In this document: piece after piece, positions 36,460 through 45,130 of the stretch
How the letters are laid out: the number at the start of each line of letters is the position of its first letter
How positions within the stretch are numbered: position 1 is the first letter of the stretch
Origin: Microbacteriaceae bacterium
GTDB taxonomy: Bacteria > Actinomycetota > Actinomycetes > Actinomycetales > Microbacteriaceae
Length of the DNA: 64,000 nt
Direction: 5' to 3'
Assembly: GCA_009780695.1 (NCBI GenBank)
Contig: WQZN01000003.1
Location: forward strand, 1-64,000
The notes under the pieces: model-generated
Told to the model about the DNA's origin: nothing
The model's input: the letters and a program-made list of their open reading frames with translations, nothing else
Databases searched by the model: none
Program-made: the position numbers and the translations under genes

Positions 36460-38073
36460 ATGAGCGCCGAATCCGGCACATCGGGCGACGTCGACGACGT
36501 GGCCCCGCGGGAAGATGCCGAGGCCGTGGTGGCCGACGCGTCCACGCGGATCTATCAGGCCATGGCCGATGAGGACTGGACCGGGGCACTCGATCTCGCC
36601 GAGACCCACTGGGGCGTGCTGAGCGCCCACCGGCTGCACGTCATCCGTGCTCTCGCCGACGCCCTGCCGGACGAGCTGTTGACCCAGCGCCCGCGCTGGG
36701 CGACCGTGCGCCGCTTCGTCGCCCACGTGCTGGTGGGGCGCCGGGTGCGGCCGACCGCCTATTCCCGCTCGGTGCTGCGCGAGCGCCGGGGCACGAAGCT
36801 CGACCGGTTCACCGAACTCGTCGAGGACTCGATCGCAGCGCGATCCCGCGGCGACTTCGACACAGCGTCGGCGTCGGTGGTCGAAGCATGCCGGCTCGCG
36901 AAGGACTCGGAGCTCTCCGAGCTGCCGGGTCACCTGATGCTGCCCACGTTGTTCTTCCAGGCGGGGATGTCGGCCGAGCTCGCCGACCGGGAAGACCTCG
37001 CGATCGAGGCCTTCCAGCGCGCCTACGGCGGAACGTCGATCACGGGCGACATGCGCACCGCGGCGAACGCCGCCGCCGAGCTCTCGCTCATGCACGGCCT
37101 CGCGGGCCGACGCCGGCTCGCCGACCTCTGGATGGATCGCCACGAGGCGATCATGTCGGTGGCCCCGAAGATCGCCATGCTGCGCTCGACGGCGCATCTC
37201 GCGCGCGCCTCGGCGCTGCACGACGCGCTGCGCTTCGACGAGGCGCAGGCGGAACTGGAGCTGACGGACAGCGACTCATGGGCCGAGCATTGGCCGGAGG
37301 TCGTGGTGCACCGCATCATGTTCGACGCCTTCGCGCGCCGCCGCGGCATGTGGGAACTGCTCAGCAGCCTCGATGCGGCCGCGGCCGAGTATTCGGCGCT
37401 CGCCGCAGGCGGTCTCGGCCGCAAGTCCTTCGACTTCGCGCGCGTGGCGGTGCTCGCCCTGGGCGGCCAGCCCGAGCGCGCCTTGCCGATCATCGAGGCG
37501 GGCGCCGAGACGCTGGGTGTGAACTTCTGCATCTCGCGCCGGGCCGCGATCCACTATGTGCTCGGCGACGTCGAGGCGGCCGCCCGCGACGCCGACATCG
37601 CGTTGTCCGCGTTGCGCGCGTGGCCGCGCATCGCCGCCGAGGCGCTCATCGTCAAGGCGGCCGTGCACTGGCACCGGGGCGAGTCTCTGGAGGCTGCGGA
37701 GACATTCCGCCAGGCGGTCGGCCTGGCGGTCGAGAACAGGATGTACGTGGCTCTCGCGATCATCCCGCGCGACGACGTGATCGCGCTCACGGAACTGACC
37801 TTCGGCGAGATCGGATGCCCCGAACCGCTGCAGCAGGTGATCGACCTGCCGCGACTGTTCCCGCCGCCCATGGCGCCGGTCGAGAAGCTGACCGCGCAGG
37901 AACAGCGGGTCCTCGCGGCGCTGGCCGGCGGCGAGACGCTCGCGCACGCGGCCGCGCGGCTGAGCATCAGCGAGAACACGGTCAAGGTGCACGTGCGCTC
38001 GATCTACCGCAAGCTCGGGGTGGGCGACCGGGTCGCGATGGTCGCCGAGGCGGCGCGGCGCGGTCTCATCTGA
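36460..38073 (+). CDS. LuxR C-terminal-type transcriptional regulator (c)
   Basis: About 537 residues; third paralogue of the pair at 9995-13146. It shares the N-terminal signature (VIRALADALPDELLTQRPRWATVR), a helical repeat-like middle without a Walker motif, and the C-terminal LuxR HTH (LTAQEQRVLAALAGGETLAHAA, then SENTVKVHVRSIYRKLGVGDR). ATG 36460 is chosen for the purine-rich RBS (GAGGGGGG) 5 bases upstream, although the frame is open further upstream. A TATCCT box at 36425 and the ACCCG site lie ahead of it. It stands just before the exopolysaccharide locus, which it may control (inference). Confidence 0.85.
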   Translation: MSAESGTSGDVDDVAPREDAEAVVADASTRIYQAMADEDWTGALDLAETHWGVLSAHRLHVIRALADALPDELLTQRPRWATVRRFVAHVLVGRRVRPTAYSRSVLRERRGTKLDRFTELVEDSIAARSRGDFDTASASVVEACRLAKDSELSELPGHLMLPTLFFQAGMSAELADREDLAIEAFQRAYGGTSITGDMRTAANAAAELSLMHGLAGRRRLADLWMDRHEAIMSVAPKIAMLRSTAHLARASALHDALRFDEAQAELELTDSDSWAEHWPEVVVHRIMFDAFARRRGMWELLSSLDAAAAEYSALAAGGLGRKSFDFARVAVLALGGQPERALPIIEAGAETLGVNFCISRRAAIHYVLGDVEAAARDADIALSALRAWPRIAAEALIVKAAVHWHRGESLEAAETFRQAVGLAVENRMYVALAIIPRDDVIALTELTFGEIGCPEPLQQVIDLPRLFPPPMAPVEKLTAQEQRVLAALAGGETLAHAAARLSISENTVKVHVRSIYRKLGVGDRVAMVAEAARRGLI

Positions 38074-38517
38074 CGCGAAGCCGCGAGAACAGAAGGAGGT
38101 CTGCGGGGGTCGCTTCCTTGGGGTGAAACGACTCCCGCAGACCTCACCCGGCGTCGAGCGCCTCTTCCTTGGGGTGAAGCGGAGCCCGCGCCGGAACGGG
38201 TGGGTCGACAGCGCACAACCGTCGTGGGAACACCCGGACAGGTGCTGCGCGCTTCCCCCAGTCGGCGCGAACCGGCAACCTGTCGACGACAACGCTACGG
38301 GCGTTTTCGGCCGGTCAAGCCCACTTAACCCGGACGCTAACCCGAGTTCCAGGTCGAGGGCGCCTGTCGTCTGTCCCCAGGAATGGAGGTGAGTAGCCGG
38401 GGGAGTAGACCGGCCTGTCTGCCCGGTTTCGTTTGGCTGAATGAAGAGGCGACCCCAACCCCGCCCTGACACATCCAGCGTCCCCCACACGCAGGAAACC
38501 CGACCCGAGGGATACCT
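38074..38517. other. Gene-free control region between luxR-c and wecB
   Basis: 444 bp without a supported gene. Contents: an inverted repeat GAGGTCTGCGGG / CCCGCAGACCTC (38096-38107 and 38134-38145) around a 26-base loop, a likely luxR-c terminator. A 15-bp direct repeat CTTCCTTGGGGTGAA occurs at 38112-38126 (within the loop) and 38163-38177. ACCCG site 3 (38328-38344) follows. No clear TANNNT box was found near wecB. Confidence 0.45.
38328..38344. promoter_or_regulatory. ACCCG-N6-AACCCG direct-repeat site 3
   Basis: ACCCG-GACGCT-AACCCG, preceded by CTTA. Same spacing as sites 1 and 2. Located 174 bp upstream of the first exopolysaccharide gene. Confidence 0.45.
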
Positions 38518-39756
38518 GTGACCACTCCTGCCTGCCTCCACGACGCCGCGCCCGCCCAGAGCGCGACGGCCACCCGCCCGACGGTCCTCCTCATCGTCGG
38601 CACCCGCCCGGAAGCCATCAAGATGCTGCCGGTGATCATGGCCTTCCGCGACCGCGGGCGGTTCACCCCCGTGGTGGTCTCGACCGGCCAGCACGCGCGC
38701 ATGGTGCGCGAGGTGCTGGCGCTCGGCGGCATCCGCCCCGACGTCGAGTTCGACGAGCTCACCGGCCGACGCTCGCTCAACGGTCTCTTCGCGCATGTGA
38801 CGGGTGAGATGGATGCCTGGCTGCGCAGCACGTTCGGCGACGCCCCCGGCGCCGCCGGGTTCCCCGTCGCGGCCCTCGTGCACGGCGACACGACGAGCGC
38901 GGCGGCCGCGGCCGTCGCGTGCTTCCACGCGCAGATCCCGGTGGCGCACGTCGAGGCCGGCCTGCGCACGGGCGACACGAGCTCGCCGTTCCCCGAGGAG
39001 ATGAACCGCCGGCTCATCGGCCGCATCGCGGCGATGCACTTCGCGCCGACCACGACGAACCTCGACAACCTGCTGCGCGAGGGGGTCACGCCCGACCGCG
39101 TCGTCGTCACGGGCAACACCGCCATCGACGCGCTGATGTGGGTGTCGCGGCTGCACGTGCCGTACAGCGATGAGCACGTCGCGGCGGCGACGGAGGTCGA
39201 GCGCACCGATGCACCTGTGATCGTCGTGACGGCCCACCGGCGCGAGAGCTGGGGCGAGGGCCTCGTGAACATCGGCCGGGGCATCCGCCGCATCGCAGAG
39301 CTCTACCCGCACGCGCGCATCGTGCTGCCGCTGCACCCGAACCCGGCGGTGAGCGAGACGCTCGGCGGCATCCTCTCGGGAGTGCCGAACGTGCTGCTGA
39401 CCGCGCCGCTCGACTACGCGGAGTTCGCACGGCTGCTCGGCCGGGCCTCGCTCGTGATCACCGACTCGGGCGGGGTGCAGGAGGAGGCGCCGGCGCTCGG
39501 CGTCCCGGTGCTCGTGACGCGCGAGACGACGGAGCGCATCGAGGGCGTCGTGGCGGGCACGCTCGAGCTCGTCGGCACCGACCCCGACGCGATCGTCGCG
39601 GCGGCCCGGCGGCTGCTCGACGATGCCGAGCTGTACGCCGAGCGCACCCGCCGGGTGAACCCCTATGGCGACGGCACGGCGGCGCAGCGCATCGCCGAGG
39701 CCTGCGAGCACGCGCTTCTCGAGGGCTGTGAGCGCGTTCCGGCCCTGGTCGCATGA
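38518..39756 (+). CDS. wecB: UDP-N-acetylglucosamine 2-epimerase (non-hydrolysing)
   Basis: Interconverts UDP-GlcNAc and UDP-ManNAc, a precursor for envelope polysaccharide. 412 residues. Motifs: IVGTRPEAIKMLPVI near residue 24, VHGDTTSAAAAAVACF, HVEAGLRTGD, FPEEMNRRLI, TAHRRESWGEGLVNI, LPLHPNPAVSE, and ITDSGGVQEEAPALGVPVLVTRETTERIEG. GTG start with a weak CGAGGGA upstream. The downstream glycosyltransferase overlaps by four bases (ATGA). First gene of the exopolysaccharide locus. Confidence 0.93.
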   Translation: MTTPACLHDAAPAQSATATRPTVLLIVGTRPEAIKMLPVIMAFRDRGRFTPVVVSTGQHARMVREVLALGGIRPDVEFDELTGRRSLNGLFAHVTGEMDAWLRSTFGDAPGAAGFPVAALVHGDTTSAAAAAVACFHAQIPVAHVEAGLRTGDTSSPFPEEMNRRLIGRIAAMHFAPTTTNLDNLLREGVTPDRVVVTGNTAIDALMWVSRLHVPYSDEHVAAATEVERTDAPVIVVTAHRRESWGEGLVNIGRGIRRIAELYPHARIVLPLHPNPAVSETLGGILSGVPNVLLTAPLDYAEFARLLGRASLVITDSGGVQEEAPALGVPVLVTRETTERIEGVVAGTLELVGTDPDAIVAAARRLLDDAELYAERTRRVNPYGDGTAAQRIAEACEHALLEGCERVPALVA

Positions 39757-41102
39757 GTGCGCTCGCCTGGTTGCTCGGCACGCACGCGCCGGTCTGGGTG
39801 GCCGCCGTGTTCTGCGGCGCCTGGCTGCTCGTGTTCGCGGCGTTCCTGCAGGGCTCGGCGCTCGGCGTCTCGGCGCTGCTGCACGCGCACCGGGTGCGGC
39901 GCGCCCCGGCCGCGGGCGTCGGCCCCGAGGACTATCTCTGGGTGTTCCTCGTGCCGGCGCTCAATGAAGAGGTCACGATCCGCGACAGCGTGAGCCGGCT
40001 GGCCGAGGTGGATGCCCCGAACAAGGTCATCCTGGTCATCGACGACGGCTCGGACGATGCGACGGGTGCGATCCTGGCGGGTCTCGACGTGCCGGGCCTC
40101 CGCGTGCTCACGCGCACGGCCCCGAACGCGCGGCACGGCAAGGCGGCGGCGCTCAACGCCGCGTACTTCCACCTGCTGCACGACATCCTCGAGCAGCCCG
40201 AGTTCGCGCGCTTCACGCCCGGCTCGACGATCGTCGGGGTCGTCGACGCCGACGGGCGCCTCGACCCGCACGCGCCGCGCGTGCTCGCGGGGCGCTTCGC
40301 CGACCCGGCCGTCGGGGGAGCGCAGCTGCTCGTGCGCATCTACAACCGTCGGCACCTGCTCGCCCGCGCGCAGGACATCGAGTTCGGCATCTTCGGCCAT
40401 GTCATGCAGCAGGGGCGCAGCCTGTGGGGCTCGGCGAACATGGGCGGCAACGGCCAGTTCAACCGGCTCTCGGCGCTCGTGTCGATCGCGACGCGGCGCG
40501 GCCCGTGGCGTGACCGGCTCACCGAGGACCAGGACCTCGGCGTGCGGCTCGTGCAGCGCGGGTGGCGCGGGGTGCAGGAGAACCGCGCGACGGTGCACCA
40601 ACAGGGCCTCTCGTCGCTGCGCCGGCTGCACCGCCAGCGCGTGCGGTGGGCGCAGGGCGCCTGGCAGGCGGTCGCATTGACGGGCCGGGTGGGGCGGATG
40701 CCGCACGCTCCGCACGCCCGCGCCGACGCCGTCCTCTATCTCGTGATGCCGATCGTGCAGCTGCTGGTCGCGGCCGATCTGCTCTTCGACGCCGGCTACG
40801 ACGTCGTGACGCGCACCGGCCCGCTGCCGACGGGCTGGCTGCTCGCCCTGATCGTGTTCGGGCCCGCAGTCGCGGCGGTGCTGCCGGCGGTGGTGGTCGT
40901 GGCGATGCGCCGCGGCGGTGTCGTCGGAACCCTCTGGGGCGTCGTCGTCGGCATCGCCGTCTATCCGCTCTACAACTGGGTGCTGCTGCCCGCGCTGTTC
41001 CAGGCGCTCGTGCGCCAGCTGAGCGGTGCGACCAGCTGGGCGAAGACGCAGCGCGAGGCGATCGCGCCCGCCGTGCACGCCGCGCCCCTCAGCGCGAGGT
41101 GA
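39753..41102 (+). CDS. Processive family 2 glycosyltransferase, membrane-bound
   Basis: 449 residues. N-terminal membrane span(s), a cytosolic GT-A domain (FLVPALNEEVTIRDSV, LVIDDGSDDATGAIL, GVVDADGRL, TEDQDLGVRL, QRVRWAQGAWQ, giving the D, DxD, ED and QxxRW motifs of processive GT2 enzymes), then three to four C-terminal membrane spans. This layout is that of hyaluronan-, cellulose- or PNAG-type synthases, which polymerise and extrude a chain. Coupled to wecB by ATGA, so the substrate may derive from UDP-GlcNAc or UDP-ManNAc (inference). Confidence 0.88.
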   Translation: MSALAWLLGTHAPVWVAAVFCGAWLLVFAAFLQGSALGVSALLHAHRVRRAPAAGVGPEDYLWVFLVPALNEEVTIRDSVSRLAEVDAPNKVILVIDDGSDDATGAILAGLDVPGLRVLTRTAPNARHGKAAALNAAYFHLLHDILEQPEFARFTPGSTIVGVVDADGRLDPHAPRVLAGRFADPAVGGAQLLVRIYNRRHLLARAQDIEFGIFGHVMQQGRSLWGSANMGGNGQFNRLSALVSIATRRGPWRDRLTEDQDLGVRLVQRGWRGVQENRATVHQQGLSSLRRLHRQRVRWAQGAWQAVALTGRVGRMPHAPHARADAVLYLVMPIVQLLVAADLLFDAGYDVVTRTGPLPTGWLLALIVFGPAVAAVLPAVVVVAMRRGGVVGTLWGVVVGIAVYPLYNWVLLPALFQALVRQLSGATSWAKTQREAIAPAVHAAPLSAR

Positions 41103-41111
41103 TCGGCGCCC

Positions 41112-41891
41112 CTACTTCTTCGGCAGCGCCTGCTCGATCGCGGCGGCGAGGGCGGCATAGCCGGCGGCGTCGGGGATGACGCCGCCCGGCCCGATGAGCT
41201 CGGGGTGGTCGCGCAGCGGCTCGCCGATGTCGAGGTAGCTGGCGCCGGCGGCCGTCGCGCCCGCCTGCACCGAGGCCTGCACGACCCCGAGCGGGTGCTG
41301 GCCGTGCGTGGCGTCCCACACGGGCGAGATCGCGTAGATCTTGGCCTGCGGCAGCGCGGCGGCGAGCTGGGAGTAGAACGAGGTCGCCGCGGCGGCGCTG
41401 CTGCCGTACGACGGGGTGTCGTAGCGCCCGCCGGTGACCACGACGATCGAGGGGGCCTGGGCGACGACATCCGGAATCAGCCCGGCATAGGCGGTGCCGC
41501 AAGTGCCGGCGGTGACATACCCGGCGCCCGAGCACGCGACGACCGAGACGTCCCAGCCCTCGGCCTTGCCGACGAGCGCGGGGAAGCCGCGGGTGTGGCT
41601 CACGCCCGCCGAGGCGGTGTACGAGTCGCCGACGAACACGACGCGGGGCCCGACAGGCGCGGCGGATGTCGCGGCCGGGCTCGACGACGGCGTCGGGCTG
41701 CCGTCGAGCGACCCCTCGCTCGAGTCGGCGAGCACGGGCGGCGTGTAGGCCGCGGCGAGGGGCGTGAGGTCGGGGCGCGACTTGGTCAGCGCCCAGCCGC
41801 AGACGCCGCCGGCCGCGACGATCAGCACGCCGGCGAGCACGAACCTCAGCGCGTTGCCGCTCGACCTGCGACGTCGTCTCTGTGCCCCCAC
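41112..41891 (-). CDS. SGNH/GDSL-type hydrolase, membrane-anchored
   Basis: 259 residues. A basic N terminus and one membrane anchor (FVLAGVLIVAAGGVCGWAL, about 18-36) are followed by a Ser/Pro linker and an SGNH domain: block I VVFVGDSYTASAG with the catalytic Ser, VVVTGGRYDTPS in the block III position, and a C-terminal IPDAAGYAALAAAIEQAL helix. It probably deacylates polysaccharide or lipid outside the membrane. The GTG start has a minus-strand TAAACT box 7 bases upstream (leaderless pattern). Antiparallel to its neighbours. Confidence 0.8.
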   Translation of the reverse strand: MGAQRRRRRSSGNALRFVLAGVLIVAAGGVCGWALTKSRPDLTPLAAAYTPPVLADSSEGSLDGSPTPSSSPAATSAAPVGPRVVFVGDSYTASAGVSHTRGFPALVGKAEGWDVSVVACSGAGYVTAGTCGTAYAGLIPDVVAQAPSIVVVTGGRYDTPSYGSSAAAATSFYSQLAAALPQAKIYAISPVWDATHGQHPLGVVQASVQAGATAAGASYLDIGEPLRDHPELIGPGGVIPDAAGYAALAAAIEQALPKK

Positions 41892-41898
41892 GCCGTCG

Positions 41899-41904
41899 AG
41901 TTTA
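41899..41904 (-). promoter_or_regulatory. -10 element, leaderless SGNH hydrolase gene
   Basis: TAAACT on the minus strand, 7 bases before GTG 41891. Confidence 0.45.
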
Positions 41905-41910
41905 CGTCGG

Positions 41911-42633
41911 CTACCAGGGCCAGCTGATCAGCGCAGCGAGCCCGTTGAACGTCGCGTGCCCGATCACGGCCGAGCCGAGCCGCTTGGTCTGCTGGGTGAC
42001 GTACCCGGCGAGCAGGGCGTAGACGAGCAGGGTCACGCAGAGCGTCCACGACCAGCCGCCGGCGATCGTGTGCACGAGCATGAAGACGATCGAGGTCAGA
42101 ATCAGCGAGCCCCACGGCCGCAGGAAGCGGTCGAGCGAACCCTGCAGCAGCCCGCGGAAGAAGGGCTCCTCGATGAGCGGGGCGAGGATCACGGGCGCGA
42201 TGACCGAGGCGAAGACATACGTCGCCGACACGCCCCCGATGATGAGGGTCGACGACGGCAGCTGGCCCGAGACGAGGTATTGCACGATGACCCCGACGGC
42301 GCGCGCGACCACGCCGATCAGCAGCCCGAGGTAGATGTCGACCGGCCGGAAGGCCACGAACCGCCGCCAGAACGCGACGGTCGCGAGCAGCGCGATGATG
42401 AGCGGGCCCCACGTGAGCGCGTAGGTGGCGGTGAGCGCCACCGGGTAGGGCACGGAATACCGCCAGGCCGGGAAGGTGAGTGCGAGCACGACGGCGACGA
42501 CGAGCGCGGCGGCGGCCCAGACGAGCGGTGCGCGCGCGCCGCGTGAGCCGTGTGGGGTGCCGGATGTCTCGCCCACCGCCTCGACAAGCGGCAGTGCCGT
42601 CGTCCCGGGCTCCGTGCGCGGCGTCTCGCTCAT
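41911..42633 (-). CDS. CPBP-family intramembrane metalloprotease
   Basis: 240 residues with six to eight membrane spans. The CAAX/CPBP active-site motifs are present: EEPFFRGLLQG (EExxxR), FMLVHTIAGG (motif 2 His) and GHATFNGLAALI (motif 3). These enzymes cleave within the membrane, with roles from prenyl-protein processing to bacteriocin self-protection; the substrate here is unknown. TAGCGT on the minus strand lies 6 bases before the ATG. It has its own promoter, although the SGNH gene lies downstream on the same strand. Confidence 0.88.
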   Translation of the reverse strand: MSETPRTEPGTTALPLVEAVGETSGTPHGSRGARAPLVWAAAALVVAVVLALTFPAWRYSVPYPVALTATYALTWGPLIIALLATVAFWRRFVAFRPVDIYLGLLIGVVARAVGVIVQYLVSGQLPSSTLIIGGVSATYVFASVIAPVILAPLIEEPFFRGLLQGSLDRFLRPWGSLILTSIVFMLVHTIAGGWSWTLCVTLLVYALLAGYVTQQTKRLGSAVIGHATFNGLAALISWPW

Positions 42634-42639
42634 GCCCCC

Positions 42640-42645
42640 ACGCTA
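42640..42645 (-). promoter_or_regulatory. -10 element, leaderless CPBP gene
   Basis: TAGCGT on the minus strand, 6 bases before ATG 42633. It sits in the divergent gap with the BY-kinase gene. Confidence 0.45.
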
Positions 42646-42750
42646 GGGGGAAGTGCCGGTTCGCGCACGTACCGCAATGCGGGTGTGGCATCATGGCGCG
42701 CAGGGCGCGTCGCGCGCGACATCCGCGCCAATCGGGGAAAAGGCAGGTCT

Positions 42751-44229
42751 GTGGAACTCAGCGATTACATCCGTGTCTTGCGCAAGGGCTGGCTGCTCAT
42801 CCTCGTGCTGGTCGTCGTCGGCGTCGGGGCGGCGGGGCTGTACTCCGCGGTCAAGGCGCCGATCTACACGGCGAACTCGACCGTGTTCGTGAGCACGCAG
42901 GCGGGCAGCAACGCGTCCGACCTGCTGCAGGGCCAGAACTTCTCGCAGGACCGCATCACGTCGTACGCAGGCCTCGCCACGACCCCGTCGGTGCTGCAGC
43001 CGGTCATCGTGGGCCTGCACCTCGACCTGACGCCGAGCCAGCTCGCGAAGCAGATCACGGCGACGGCGCCGCTCAACACGACGCTGCTGCAGATCACCGC
43101 GACCGACACCGACCCGAAGCGCGCCGCCGACATCGCCAACGCGACGGCCGAGAGCCTCGGCACGGTCGTGCAGACGCTCGAGACGACCGCGGCCGACAAG
43201 AACGTCTCGCCCGTGAAGCTGACGCGGGTGCAGGATGCCGCGGTGCCGCTCGCCCCGAGCAGCCCGAAGATCCCGCTCAACATCGCGCTCGGCCTGCTGG
43301 TCGGCCTTGCCATCGGCGTCGCGATCGCAGTGCTGCGCGAGACCCTCGACACCCGCATCCGCACCGAGCACGACGTCGAGCAGATCAGCGAGGCGCCGAT
43401 CGTCGGCGGCATCACCTACGACCCGCACACCTCCGAGCGCCCGCTGATCGTGGCCGACGAGCCGTTCTCGATCCGCGCCGAGGCGTTCCGCACGCTGCGC
43501 ACGAACCTGCAGTTCCTCAACATCGGCGAGGACGCCGTGGTCGTCGACCCCGAGAACCCCGAGACGACCAAGCCCCGCGGCCGCAGCTTCGTGCTCACGA
43601 GCTCGCTCGCGCAGGAGGGCAAGAGCACCACGACTGCCAACCTGGGCCTGGCCCTGGCATCCACCAGCTCGAACATCCTGGTGGTCGAGGCCGACCTGCG
43701 TCGCCCGAAGCTGGCCGGCTATCTGGGCCTCGAGGGCGCGGCGGGTCTGACCGACGTGCTGCTCGGCCGCGTCGAGCTGTCGGCGGTGGTGCAGCGCTGG
43801 GGCAAGACGAACCTGTTCGTGCTGCCCGCGGGCCGCGTTCCCCCGAACCCCTCCGAGCTGCTCGGCAGCAAGCGCATGGAGAAGCTGATCGAGATGCTCG
43901 AGGAACGCTTCGACTACGTGCTCTACGACGCCCCGCCGCTGCTGCCGGTGACCGACGCCGCGGTGCTGTCGAAGTTCACGAGCGGCTCGCTCGTGGTCGT
44001 CGCAGCCGGCCGCACGCACAAGGGCCAGCTCAAGTCGGCGGTCGCGTCGATCGAGCAGGTCGGCAGCGCCGTGAGCGGCATCATCATGACGATGGTGCCG
44101 ACCAAGGGCCCCGACGCGTACTCGTACGGCCGCTACGGCTACAGCTATTACGGCGAAGACGAACCGGGCAAGAAGCGCTTCGGGCGCAAGGCCAAGACCG
44201 CCGAGGCCCGCCGCGTAGCCAAGGCCTAA
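42751..44229 (+). CDS. Wzz-type chain-length determinant fused to a BY-kinase
   Basis: About 492 residues. N-terminal membrane span (LLILVLVVVGVGAAGLYS, about 15-32), Wzz periplasmic domain, second span (IALGLLVGLAIGVAIAVLRE, about 177), then a cytosolic tyrosine autokinase: Walker A SLAQEGKSTTTANLGLAL near 288, Walker A' VVEADLRRPKL near 312, Walker B FDYVLYDAPPLLPVTDA near 388. A Tyr cluster near the end (YSYGRYGYSYYGEDE) is the usual autophosphorylation target. It controls polysaccharide chain length and export. The GTG at 42751 follows an AAAAGGCAGG RBS. Paired with the phosphatase gene 3 bp downstream. Confidence 0.93.
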   Translation: MELSDYIRVLRKGWLLILVLVVVGVGAAGLYSAVKAPIYTANSTVFVSTQAGSNASDLLQGQNFSQDRITSYAGLATTPSVLQPVIVGLHLDLTPSQLAKQITATAPLNTTLLQITATDTDPKRAADIANATAESLGTVVQTLETTAADKNVSPVKLTRVQDAAVPLAPSSPKIPLNIALGLLVGLAIGVAIAVLRETLDTRIRTEHDVEQISEAPIVGGITYDPHTSERPLIVADEPFSIRAEAFRTLRTNLQFLNIGEDAVVVDPENPETTKPRGRSFVLTSSLAQEGKSTTTANLGLALASTSSNILVVEADLRRPKLAGYLGLEGAAGLTDVLLGRVELSAVVQRWGKTNLFVLPAGRVPPNPSELLGSKRMEKLIEMLEERFDYVLYDAPPLLPVTDAAVLSKFTSGSLVVVAAGRTHKGQLKSAVASIEQVGSAVSGIIMTMVPTKGPDAYSYGRYGYSYYGEDEPGKKRFGRKAKTAEARRVAKA

Positions 44230-44232
44230 AGC

Positions 44233-45021
44233 GTGGCCGACCCCGCCAACTCCGCCGCCCCCGCCGGCAACCCCGCTGGTCGACCGACCGAAGCCCCGTC
44301 CGCCGGTCGACTGAGCGAAACCCCGTCCGCTGGTCGACTGAGCGAAGCGAATGGAGACCCCCACCGCGCCTCGTTCCGCATCCTCGCGGTCTGCTCGGGC
44401 AACGTGTGCCGTTCGCCGCTCGTCGAGCTGCTGCTCGCGCAGCGCCTGCGTGACCGCGACGACTTCGCGGTGACGAGCGCGGGCACGATCGCTCGACCCG
44501 ACATGCGGATGACCGCGCAGATGGTCGCCGTGGTGCATGACCACGGCATCGACGAGTCCGATGCGCACGCCCACGGCGCCCAGCGCCTGTTCGAAGACAC
44601 CGTGGCGGGCGCCGACCTGATCCTGGGCCTCACGCGCGAGCACCGCGCCACGGCGGTGCAGCTTGCCCCGGGCGCCCTGCGCCGCACGTTCACGCTGACC
44701 GAGTTCGCGCGCCTCACGCGGCTGCTGCAGAGCGGAACAAGGGGCGCGCACGCCCATCAGCCCACCGCGGCCGAGCTCGTCGCCGAGGCGTTCGAGCGCC
44801 GTGGCCTCGACCCGGCGCACGACCCGGCCCGAGACGACATCGACGACCCGATCGGCCGCTCGCAGGCGACGTATGTGCGAGTGGGCGGCGAGATCAGGGC
44901 GGCGGTGGATGTCGTGGCATCCGCCCTGCTCGCGACTCGCCCGGGCCCGGCGACCCACCGGCAGCACGCGGCACCCGGCTCGAGCGGCCCGGCGCTCGAC
45001 TTCTCGTTCCGCCCCGCGTGA
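44233..45021 (+). CDS. Low-molecular-weight protein tyrosine phosphatase
   Basis: 262 residues. P-loop ILAVCSGNVCRSPLVELLL (C-x5-R-S) with the nucleophilic Cys at about 54, and a late DDIDDPIGRS that supplies the catalytic Asp. It probably dephosphorylates the Tyr cluster of the BY-kinase encoded just upstream. The first 45 residues are unusual: they encode a tandem set of family B palindromic repeat units (AGRPTEAPSAGRLSETPSAGRLSEANG). The true start may lie later, though no good RBS-plus-start is evident before FRILAV. The C-terminal tail is also Ala/Arg-rich and extended compared with the usual 150-200 residues. Confidence 0.88.
   Translation: MADPANSAAPAGNPAGRPTEAPSAGRLSETPSAGRLSEANGDPHRASFRILAVCSGNVCRSPLVELLLAQRLRDRDDFAVTSAGTIARPDMRMTAQMVAVVHDHGIDESDAHAHGAQRLFEDTVAGADLILGLTREHRATAVQLAPGALRRTFTLTEFARLTRLLQSGTRGAHAHQPTAAELVAEAFERRGLDPAHDPARDDIDDPIGRSQATYVRVGGEIRAAVDVVASALLATRPGPATHRQHAAPGSSGPALDFSFRPA
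44275..44357 (+). repeat. Tandem family B REP units at the phosphatase 5' end
   Basis: Three units of GGTCGACYGASCGAA type separated by CCCCGTCCGCY, ending GCGAATGGAGACCCC. A related single unit lies at 28690-28725. They are in frame with the phosphatase gene. Confidence 0.7.
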
Positions 45022-45130
45022 CCTGTACGGGGTTGCCCGTTTCCCGCCGCACGTTAGGCTGACGACAAGCGAGGGGGGCCTGGCGCCTCTTTCCGTAAGT
45101 GACCGACAACACGAAACCGGAAAACAACTC

